From positions 29,379,379 to 29,443,378 of the forward strand of contig OX235263.1 in the NCBI GenBank assembly GCA_944472135.2: DNA of 64,000 bases, given 5' to 3'. The notes beneath the pieces are model-generated. The model was not told the origin of the DNA. It did no database searches and saw only the letters and a list, made by a program, of their open reading frames with translations. The translations under genes and the position numbers were made by a program. The stretch comes from Trichobilharzia regenti (lineage: Eukaryota; Platyhelminthes; Trematoda; Strigeidida; Schistosomatidae). Below, piece after piece: positions 55,701 through 64,000 of the stretch (position 1 is its first letter; each line of letters begins with the position of its first letter).

Positions 55701-56148
55701 ACTTCAAGTCATACTCAACCAAAATGGTCCATATTTTAATTTCATGAGAATTGTAAAATTGTCAGCTTTTAATCAATCGTCTTCGATTTACACAAAATAA
55801 GCAAATAATATTCAGCTCTGTCAAATATTACTTACTTCCTCTTATTCATTTTTTTAATAGTTTTCCAATGATACAAGTTTATTTGCATGATGTTTACATG
55901 TATTCAAAAAAAAGAAGGTATCATTTAAACCATCTTTCATTGATTAATTCATGTGAGTTATAAATTGTTCAAACTGTGAACAGCTTGAAGGGGTATGATA
56001 GTGCCATCACACTGCAAAACAGAACATACTACTACCGGTATTTCCTGTTTATAAATAAATCTACTCCCATGTGTAATAGCAAGGTAAATAGTACATGTAT
56101 AGAATCACGATTATTTTTGCACATCAGTTTTGTTTTAATTAAATATTT

Positions 56149-56220
56149 GTCAATCTGAACAAAGAATATTTTTTTCAATTTCTCTTCAGGTTCTTATAAT
56201 TATAAAATATAATATAAAAT
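56149..56220 (+). repeat. left inverted repeat of PLE
   Basis: About 70 bases matching the reverse complement of 57765-57837, with a few indels in the middle. Confidence 0.9.
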
Positions 56221-56226
56221 AGTCCG

Positions 56227-56598
56227 TTGAAAGAGGAAATAGCAAAAATGAAAATGTATTGTCGTTACATGGATGACACTTTTGTAGTGTACGATGAAGG
56301 GTTAAGTAGTGATGTGATTTTGAACAACAACAATAATGCTCACCCAGCGGTCCATTTCACCTACGAAGAAGAAGAATACAACGACTCTCTACACCTCCTT
56401 GACGTCCTACTAACGAGAAGAGAGGATGGTTTCGTCAAAATAACCATATTTAGAAAGCTAGAGACCAAAGGTCAGTATACACACTTCCTTAGCTTCGTAC
56501 CGATGAAATACAAACGTAATCTATTCAGGTGCTTAGCATTTAGAGCGAGGTCTATTTGTTCCGAAGACTGCGTAGAGAGAGAGCTCCAGATCATCTGA
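56227..56598 (+). pseudogene. PLE reverse transcriptase, motif C to thumb
   Basis: 123 codons open: KMYCRYMDDTFVVYDEG (motif C YMDD at 56266-56277, the catalytic Asp pair), HPAVHFTYEEEEYNDSLHLL, DVLLTRREDGFVKITIFRK (motif D/E region, LDV-V-R--DG pattern), THFLSFVPMKYKRNLFRCLA. The last part is the conserved PLE block before the nuclease (where PT--yl-f-S-HP---K----L--RA is typical; RARSIC here). N-terminal RT motifs are missing, so no activity is expected. Confidence 0.85.
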
Positions 56599-56929
56599 GA
56601 CATTCTAAGCGAGAACGGATATCCAAAGAAGTCCATGAAAGCCAACATGGGTTACAATAGTCGTAAACATGAACTGGCAGCGGTGGAGAAAAATCCCTTG
56701 TTTTTACGTCTCCAATTCAAGGGAGATACTGCTACGGAGATTCTTTCGCAATGTTGAACCAGAACGATCAAGAAAACTTTTTACTCTGCACGTCTGTGTC
56801 TATCCTTCACTAGCCGTCCAATTTTCACCCACCAACTCAAAGATGTCTTACCTAACCTTAGCTCTTCTTCATGCATATACCATTTCAACTGTTCCTGTGG
56901 TTCAAGTTAAATAGGGCGCACGATTAGGC

Positions 56930-57250
56930 AGGTTCGTCTACGGGTTTGAGAACACTTACAAGCTTGGTTCAGCAAGAGGGAAATTAAGTGCATAAAAAGC
57001 TCGATCCTGTCACACTTGGTCGATACTGGACATCGCATCGACGTCAACACAGCTTTCAGGGTTATATACCGAATTCCGAAGTCGTTATCACGTACAGTTC
57101 ACTTACGTCTCCTACACATAGCTGAAGCTGTTGCAATAAGATCGACTTAACTTGGACTTTGTATCCAAAAAGAACACGTCCAGACGCTTTTTTTAACCGT
57201 GGCCAAACTTAGATTGGTGATTCTTTTTCTCACCAAGAGTGCTCCTTCCC
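56930..57250 (+). pseudogene. PLE GIY-YIG nuclease relic
   Basis: Frames read IGRTIRQVRLRV then, after a stop, EHLQAWFSKREIKCIKSSIL, SHLVDTGHRIDVNTAFRVIY, RIPKSLSRTVHLRLLHIAEA, collinear with the nuclease at 9455 (YIGRCSRN, EHLPAWLSKG, LEHLVQTGHKA, LYRVPNKL). The Cys block upstream is degraded. At least one stop interrupts it. Confidence 0.7.
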
Positions 57251-57764
57251 CTTAACCTCATGGTTTTTTTTTACTTTGCTTATTATTACAAATATTATTA
57301 TTAGAATTATTATTATTACTATTCCTCATAATATATACCCTTCATGCAAACATTCTCCCAGTACTATCGAATTCTCCATTTATACTACCTCGACTTATTA
57401 CTGGTGATATTATCTCTTTTCTCAATATATGCCTTCACCTATTTCATTTCACACATTCATTATTTCATGATGAACCTCTCATTGTAGTCTTACTAAACAT
57501 ACCGCTTTGTACTATCCACTCACCTGACACCTTTTATAACCTTGAACTGACTTGTCGACTTTCCTACCTCACACTCTACAAATCTTTTGCAACTAATCAC
57601 CACCACTAATCACCCACTTTACGATATTTTGTAATCGATTTCAGCCAACTAGCACGTTTGTCACACAAATACGACTATTTATTTTGACACCCCATAACAA
57701 GTCTGTTATTCTACGTTAAAAAATGTATCCACCGCATAACTGGCCTTTAATGTAACGATATTAA

Positions 57765-57837
57765 ATATTATATTTTATAATTGTAAGAACCTGAAGGAGA
57801 GAAATTATTGAGAGGAATATTCTTTGTTCAGATTGAC
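57765..57837 (-). repeat. right inverted repeat of PLE
   Basis: Inverted copy of 56149-56220. Confidence 0.9.
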
Positions 57838-58064
57838 TTTTAATTCATGATATGGGAATATTTCACATTATTAAATACTTATGTTGTACTAGTATTTCAA
57901 CTATATCATTTCTTCATTTGGAATTCCGCAAGTTACATTACCTTTCAATAGAAGTATAGATTAAACTGGAATGACTTAGAAAATATTAACTACTAAGTTC
58001 CAGTTTTGCGACTGTGTATCAACTTGCTATTCGGGCTCAGTTGTACACATAACTACTTGTGTAC

Positions 58065-58530
58065 AGTGTTATATTATTACTCCCTTAGAGTCCGAGTAGG
58101 ACATAAGGCTTCGACGGAATGTTTGTACTTCATCCTGTTCTATGCAGGATGAGTTGACTTCACTATTATCCATAGGCCCTCATCTCCGCCTCACACTGTC
58201 TCATCCACATCACCTTCCGACGTCCAGCTTGTCGTTTCCCATTCGAGTTTCACTTGACGTTATGCCTGGTGCGTGAAGTCATTCATTGGTATCCATAAAG
58301 TGTATCAAATTCACCCTCATTTCCTTCGGGATATTTGTTGGACAGTAGGTTATTGATCAGTTCGTTCCCACAGTCCTTTGTTGCTGATGATGAAATTCTC
58401 AAGTCCGTTGGAGATGCTTTTGGTGATGCACCAAATCTCTGAATCATATTGAAGAACTCATTCGTCACTGATGTTAAAATCTAAATCTTGTGATTTATGT
58501 TTAATCGAGTAGAATTCCAGACTGATTTCA
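58065..58530 (-). mobile_element. old RTE retrotransposon tail relic
   Basis: Minus strand ends with CGAAGCCTTATGTCCTACTC next to an open ATT-rich end, preceded by CGACAAGCTGGACGTCGGAA (RRTS/GR-like tail region) and a decayed thumb (SLENFIISNKGLWERTDQ, NLLSNKYPEGNE). Diverged from RTE-I and RTE-II. Confidence 0.55.
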
Positions 58531-58733
58531 GTGTTGTAAAACTTCAAATTAGGACAAAAGGTTTGTTCAGTACTCCAGATCACCTAAAAAGTAACGTTAA
58601 TTTCTACGAAATTATTGCTACACACACGTTGGTAACAGTTTAAAATATGTCAATTGCCAATGGATACGTAATGGATGTATTACATTTTTGGATGCAGTTC
58701 CTCAGAAATATGCGCCTTTATGCCTTTGTAGTG

Positions 58734-58964
58734 CGCGTCGGTGGCACAGCGGTTAGGACGCTCACCGATCAGGCACGCGATCCGGCGTTCGATTCCCGGC
58801 CGACGTACTCCTTTACCTCGCTAAGCTAGAAATAATGCTGGTAAAGAGGAAAGGTTAGGCATATGAGGCTAGCAACCCCATCCTGTAAAATTAAACACTG
58901 CTACAGAAACTTCAAGCCACCAGCTTGAAGCCTTATGTTCCACTGGGAACGTGAATAAAAAAAA
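58734..58964 (+). mobile_element. SINE-D copy with TSD
   Basis: CGCGTCGGTGGCACAGCGG head, box B GGCGTTCGATTCCCGG (about 58783-58798), RTE-like body with GGTAAAGAGGAAAGGTTAGG, GCTACAGAAACTTCAAGCC, tail GAAGCCTTATGTTCCACTGG and A-rich end. The TSD TGCCTTTGTAGTG (58721-58733) reappears as TGCTTTTGTAGTG (58965-58977). Confidence 0.9.
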
Positions 58965-58977
58965 TGCTTTTGTAGTG

Positions 58978-59850
58978 GACTTACTCCCATCAATTATGCG
59001 TAAGGTAATTACACCACGTTCTTCAATAATTGATTTTTAGAAAACCCATATCCTATATGTTGACTTGTGTCGTTCACCATCAAGCCTGAGTTATTTGAAC
59101 AGATCTTTATGTGTAACTCCGGGTTCATCTTTAATTCACTATACCTTTGTGTACTTGTGATACATTTCTTCCTGAAATAAACGGTTTGTCTTTTTCTTCA
59201 TGTTTGGTCAAATTTTTGAGGTTTGATTTCTTTGACTACTGATTACTGAAAATTACTTTCAATTATAAATTTTTCAATTACGTGACAATAAATTTGAATA
59301 AAAAAAATCTGAAGATCTTAGGACAAATCGGTTCAAGGAATGAATGAAAGGTAATTCTAAAAGTCAAGTTGTTCAGACAAAAAAAAATATCTGTAAATCG
59401 ATTAAATTGTTCAGCAGGCTAGTTTTTAGCTTTTACTGCTTTTCTGAGGATAGTTTTTCAAGATAACGTGATTTCCCCGAGTAAGTGATATTGTAGTGGT
59501 GTAATACAGACAGTGTGTTCCAAAGAGAATATGATTCTCACATATTTCCACAGATCATTTCCGCGTTAGCAAGAGAATACTATGTATATATGAAAATTCT
59601 AGTTTCATGTAGTCTAATATAAACCAAAATCACACACTCAGTGATTGGTCAACGAATATAGACTGTATACACATAAGTAAGGGTTTGTTTAATGAACAAT
59701 ATACCTTGGCTTCTGTGTCTTGCCTTCTGTTTTTACAATATTAACATCGTCTGAAAAACGGACAGTTGCATTCTCAAAGTAATCATTTTTCATCAAAAAA
59801 AAATTCTATGCGTGTCACCAAAAAGAGAATGGTGAAGGAAAAGAGAATTT
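58978..59850. other. spacer, no gene seen
   Basis: No supported feature. Confidence 0.5.
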
Positions 59851-60000
59851 TCAAGTATTGGTTTATAGGGATCTCTTCGTTCGATTGGTTGAAGGATTTC
59901 ATCATGAGCTAACATCATTTAGAGGACCATTGGAGAACCTGAGAGTACTGGACAGCTGTTTCATCCTAGTTTGGGACTCTTTACAGTACGCCCCCACGGG
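59851..60000 (-). mobile_element. SINE-B 3' half, minus arm of inverted pair 7
   Basis: Minus strand: GTACTG TAAAGA GTCCC AAACTA GGAT GAAA CAGCTGTC CAGTAC, then AGGTTCTCCAATGGTCCTC and the 3' end to CAATACTTGA. The head is lost at the centre of the pair; the core has lost C3/U4. Confidence 0.8.
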
Positions 60001-60165
60001 CTCGCCTTGTAACGAGAAAGTCCTGGGTTCGGACCCTGGCGGTGGGCGCGGGTTGATGAAGAGTCTCAAACTGGGACGAAACAGCTCTCTGGTACTCCCA
60101 GGTTTTCCAATGGTTCTCTAACTGATGTCAGTTCATGGCGAACCCCTCCAACGAAAAAAAGAATT
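60001..60165 (+). mobile_element. SINE-B, plus arm of inverted pair 7
   Basis: CTCGCCTTGTAACGAGAAAG, box B GGGTTCGGACCCTGG, then GGGTTG ATGAAGA GTCTC AAACTG GGAC GAAA CAGCTCTC TGGTAC and the 3' end. With the minus arm it forms a ~300-bp fold-back with almost no spacer. Confidence 0.8.
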
Positions 60166-60585
60166 GGTATAACAAATATATCAATTGAAATGCGAGGATC
60201 AAAAAGTAGACAACCGGGCATTCATAGAGTAAAAGAAGATCACTAAAAAATGACCTCAGATCATACAACAGAACTACGCTGCGTATTCATATTTAAGCGT
60301 TTTCTGAATAAAATAAACATAAGCAGTCAATCTTAAACAGTTTAGCAATATGAATCAGAGTTTATGAAGTAATCTTATGTTGAAGAGACTAAATCTACAG
60401 GTGAACACCGAGAAAAAATAAGAGAAGTAAGAAACATGGTGTACAAAGAAGTGATCAATGAACACAGATGAACATTATGTAGGACTAATTTCCCTATGAA
60501 GCATCAAGATGAACAGGGATGTGAAGCTGTATTGAAAGATCTTAGTAATCTCACGTTTAGCCAGAATAAAAGTGTGTACATATAA
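60166..60585. other. spacer, no gene seen
   Basis: No supported feature. Confidence 0.5.
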
Positions 60586-62112
60586 CAGCGGACTTGATGA
60601 CGCCACTACTGGAGAAGGTGTGGAAAGAAGGCAAAGTACCTTAGGATTGGAAGAAAGGATACTTATTCAAACTACCAAAGAGAGTAAACATAAGTAAATG
60701 TAAAAACTGGCGCGGAATTATGCTCCTATCCATTCGAAGCAAAATACTAAGCCGAATCATCCTGGGGAGAATCAAACATCCACTGGAACAGGCTGGATTA
60801 AGGAGAAACAAAGCATGTATTGATCAAATTGCCACTCTACGAATCATCATTGAACAAAGCTTAGAATGGCAGTCACCTCTCGAACTCAGCTTCATCGACT
60901 TTGAAAAGGCCTTCGAAAGCGTCAATCGAGAAGTGATTTGGCAACTACTTCTCTACTTCGGGGTGTCATCGATAATTATACATCTCATCCAACAGTTATG
61001 CGACAATGCTGCATGCCAATTAATCTACAACGGGAAACTTACGGAAGCCTTAGAAGTGAGGACGAAAGTGAGACAAGGCTGTCTATTATCGCCAATGATA
61101 TCCCTGATTGCAGTAGACCGGATGATGCGACAGACAGACAACAGGAGATGAGGAAACAGGTATAAAATAGACTCACACAAAAAGAGACTTGGAGGATCTG
61201 GACTTCGCCCATGATATATATATATATATATATTTCTGATTCCCCACAAACTGGAAGATACGCAAGTGAAAAGAAACAGCCTGGCAGAAGAATCATCCAG
61301 AGAAAATATGACTTCAGGTGAACATAGATAAAACAGAGATGATGAAGATTTATGGCCAACATCAACAGCAACAACAACAGACAGCAATCAGCCAGCATAA
61401 ATGGGGGGAACCTGAAAGAAACAACCTCCTTTACCTACCTACGTACCTACGTACCTGGGTAGCATCGTTTCAACTACAGGCCAGCGGAACTGACGAGGAT
61501 ATCAAAGCCAGAATCGGAAAAGCAAGACAAGCTTTCATTACTCTCAAGTCTGTGTGAGGTCAACACTCAGCACTCACCATCAAAAATAAGATCCGTCCGG
61601 ATTTTCACCTCCAATGTGAAATCAGTCAGTGCTACTCGCTATACGGATCAGAGACTTGGCCAGCGCGTCATAAAGAGCATCTCAAACAAACTTCAGACCT
61701 TCATCAACAGCTAGCTGTCTTCGCTCAATACTTCGCTCAAGATCAGATGGCCGGCCAGAAAAGATCAGGAACAGGGATCCCTGGCAATGAGTGAACTAAC
61801 CAACACACCAGGAACCGATTGTGAAACAAATAGGCGGGAAGAAATGGAGATGGATTGGCTGACCATACGCTGTGGAAACCATCAAGTGAGTGACATCACT
61901 AGACAAGCCATCGCTCGAGTGGAGCCCGAAAGGAAGCGGGCGGCGAGTTGGTCATCAGTGCAAGAGTGGGGTGACTTGGAGGAGGTCATGTGAAGGGAAG
62001 GAAATGAAAGCATGTAGGCAGACTTGGAGCGGGTGAAAACGTTGGCAGAAAACAGAAGGCAATGGAGAAGGGCATCTAAGGCCCTATGTTCCTCTAGGAA
62101 TTAAAGGATATA
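60586..62112 (+). mobile_element. RTE-II retrotransposon, longest copy
   Basis: 5'-truncated within the RT fingers. The 143-codon frame 60720-61151 covers KILSRIILGRIK, EQAGLRRNKACIDQIATLRI, FIDFEKAFESVNREVIW (motif A, catalytic Asp), VRQGCLLSPMI (motif B). Motif C should be FADD but reads FAHD at about 61204 and is followed by an AT repeat (61213-61233) in place of the next codons. The thumb and tail follow in shifting frames (VNIDKTEMMK; ARIGKARQAFITLKSV; ITRQAIARVEPER), ending GCCCTATGTTCCTCTAGG. At motif A it has no GACA duplication, unlike RTE-I. Confidence 0.88.
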
Positions 62113-63148
62113 ATAACAATAAAAGAATAGTTACAGAGGTAATTTGAATTTTGCCTATCAAATCATATCAGAGTATCATTCAGTTGATAAGTACATTTTC
62201 TCCCTAATAATAATAATAATAATAATAAAATCAACTCAAATTATATAATTATTGGTATTTAATGTGAACCTTTTACGCATACATCATCAAATTTAATCTT
62301 TTTCCGTATTATCGTTTACATTTTTAGGAAAGAAGATATTAAATATGCATAATTCACAGATTGTTCTTAAATAGTGTTTCTTTTTAGCAATTCATGAAAC
62401 CCACTTCTAATCACAGATAAAATTTCTTTGAGAATTGTGAGAATTTCTTCTCACTGACAATTTTCTTCATTGTCTTAACAATTATGCTGTTGTCATGGTG
62501 ACTTTGGTGACAGTATAAAAAAGTCAAATAAAATAAACAGTAGTCAGTAATATTCTGACATTCTTGCGTCATCTATCTTATGCATTAATAAAGAAAACGG
62601 TAGTAGTAGTAGTAGTAGTAAGTAAATGGGGTAAGGAAACAGAGAAAAGCTACGAAAAATGGTGAACACTGTTTTAATAGACATAAAATATTCTCACTTT
62701 CACAGTTAATGTGGGTTGCTTATTGAACAAAAAATGGAGTTACGCATCAAAAATGAGAAGAAAAAGCCTATAAGCTAACCTCTCCTTTTGTCACTTAATA
62801 ATAATGTTTCCTTTTTTAAACAAAAAACCACAGGACCACTACTTATTAATTAGAGATATTAATCAATTTAATGTTTTTAAACAACTAACTAGTTTCTTCT
62901 ATTACATTCTAATGCCGAGTAAAATGATTGCGCTAAATTTAAAATAATAGCAAGATGAATTTTTTCTTATTTTCTGTATTAATTTACGCATTAATGTCAT
63001 TTACCTATGAGTTTCCTTTATCAATATTTTGTCTTTAAGGTGAGCGTGAAGCTAAAGTAGATAACTTGAGTAATTAACTGGAAGGTGAACTCAATTAGCA
63101 ATCTGTAGTCTTATACCTGTTAAACTATATTTAGCTGGTGTAAGTATT
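62113..63148. other. spacer with microsatellites
   Basis: (TAA)n at about 62205-62229 and (GTA)n at about 62600-62621; no gene. Confidence 0.55.
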
Positions 63149-63332
63149 GCGTCGGTGGCACAGTGGTTAGGACTCTCGCCAACCATACATATGGTCCGGG
63201 TTCGATCCCCTACCGACGCACACCTTGATATCTATGGTCGGCCTGCAAAATTTGGGCTACCGATATCTATGCTGAAAATTTCATACTTTTACTAAAAATA
63301 CAGTGTGGAATCAAGCTGTAATAAAAAAATTT
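63149..63332 (+). mobile_element. SINE-E copy
   Basis: GCGTCGGTGGCACAGTGG head, box B GGGTTCGATCCCC (about 63197-63209), body TTGATATCTATGGTCGGCC, tail GTGGAATCAAGCTGTAAT and A run. Confidence 0.8.
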
Positions 63333-63596
63333 AGTAGTAGTACATTTAGAGCGAAATTTTTGTTCATTTTCTTGTCGACATTGGAGGAGAAACAGTGACA
63401 GAGCTTTAAATCGGAGTATTTTGTGAATAACTAACATTGTTCTTCTATCATTTTAGTAGTATATATGTGTATATATTTTTAAGATAAAACGTCAAGTGAA
63501 GTGTCAGGACGCATTCAAAATAAGAAGTCATTTTTAGAGACAAAGTGTGTTGCACATTTGAATTACTGAGTTGGTGAAACACAGTGTATATTATTA

Positions 63597-64000
63597 TTGT
63601 TTCCTCTAACTCCAAGAGGAACATATGGCTTCAGCTGCGCGTCTCCATTGCCTTCTGTTTTCTGCCAACGTTTTCACCCGCTCCAAGTCTGCCTACATGC
63701 TTTCATCTCCTTCCCTTCACATGACCTCCTCCAAGTCACCCCACTCTTGCACTGATGACCAACTCGCCGCCCGCTTCCCTTTCGGGCTCCACTCGAGCGA
63801 TGGCTTGTCTGGTGATGTCACTTGATGGTTTCCACAGCGTATGGCCAGTCAATCCATCTCCATTTCCCCGCCTATTTGTTTCACAATCGGTTCCTGGTGT
63901 GTTGGTTAGTTCACTCATTGCCAGGGATCCCTGTTCCTGATCTTTTCTGGCCGGCCATCTGATCTTGAGCGAAGTATTGAGCGAAGACAGCTAGCTGTTG
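63597..64000 (-). mobile_element. RTE-II retrotransposon, 3' end, runs off window
   Basis: Minus strand from the window edge: CAGCTAGCTGTCTTCGC (with the CTAG insertion), RWP-ARKDQEQGS-like, ELTNTPGTDCETNRR, GHTLWKPSSDITRQ then AIARVEPER, and a terminal GAAGCCATATGTTCCTCTTG at 63605-63635. Shares private variants with the copy at 60586-62112 (TGTGGAAACCATCAAG), with which it is tail-to-tail. Confidence 0.85.

Larger units (their letters stand above)
56149..57837 (+). mobile_element. Penelope-like element flanked by inverted repeats
   Basis: RT fragment (56227-56598) then a broken GIY-YIG nuclease (56930-57250), enclosed by an inverted repeat: 56149-56220 (GTCAATCTGAACAAAGAATA ... TTCAGGTTCTTATAATTATA) and its reverse complement at 57765-57837. 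PLEs are known for terminal repeats that may be inverted next to a 5'-truncated end; that arrangement fits here. RT starts directly after the left repeat, so the copy is 5'-truncated. Confidence 0.82.

Noticed and set aside
1..64000. CRISPR arrays, bacterial operons, phage genes
   Set aside because: No regularly spaced repeats, no ribosome-binding-site/operon structure; the repeats and the spliced exon point to a eukaryote.

Overview
The window looks like gene-poor, AT-rich, intron/intergenic DNA from a blood fluke (Schistosoma lineage, Platyhelminthes). The reasoning is the repeat content: RTE-clade non-LTR retrotransposons of the SR2/Perere-3 type, Penelope-like elements (PLEs) with a GIY-YIG endonuclease, and the Sm-alpha type repeat, which couples a tRNA-like pol III promoter to a hammerhead ribozyme. 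The species cannot be named from the sequence alone. Repeat labels SINE-A to SINE-E and RTE-I/RTE-II are mine, for this window only.

Layout. 0-10 kb: PLE endonuclease relics, SINE-E/-D/-C/-B copies, one 5'-truncated RTE-I with a clear target-site duplication (TSD). 10-20 kb: a Sm-alpha relic, another RTE-clade relic with a YADD motif, inverted SINE-B pairs, an RTE-II copy. 19.4-20.8 kb: a minus-strand PLE with a SINE-D nested between its RT and GIY-YIG parts. 21.6-29 kb: RTE-I, RTE-II and inverted SINE-B pairs. 30.4-33.8 kb: the only near full-length RTE (minus strand), endonuclease intact, RT broken. 35.9-36.4 kb: a ~296-bp palindrome of Sm-alpha sequence abutting a ~330-bp Sm-alpha monomer whose hammerhead is intact except for one core base. 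38-51 kb: two more RTE-I copies, one an internal-deletion derivative bounded by a TSD, and the one convincing host coding exon (47615-48365, minus), a multi-pass membrane protein resembling the N-terminus of Tincar. 52-64 kb: tandem and inverted SINE-B, a PLE flanked by inverted repeats, SINE-D, SINE-E and two RTE-II copies.

How the parts fit. The RTE (endonuclease + RT) is the likely engine for SINE-D, because SINE-D is a tRNA-like head joined to RTE 5'-UTR-like and RTE 3'-tail-like sequence. SINE-A, -B and -C are three unrelated sequences that each have a tRNA-like head followed by a hammerhead, the architecture of Sm-alpha/retrozyme-type repeats; PLEs are proposed helpers for such ribozyme repeats in the literature.

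Most unusual observation: copies of RTE-I, RTE-II and some SINEs differ from one another by exactly 4 bp, mostly perfect tandem duplications (for example CTAG, ACTG, CGAG, TCCG, AGTC), many of them in the RT half, and one hits the RT catalytic FADD motif in four RTE-I copies. I know no described process that explains this; it was read by eye and needs alignment of all genomic copies.
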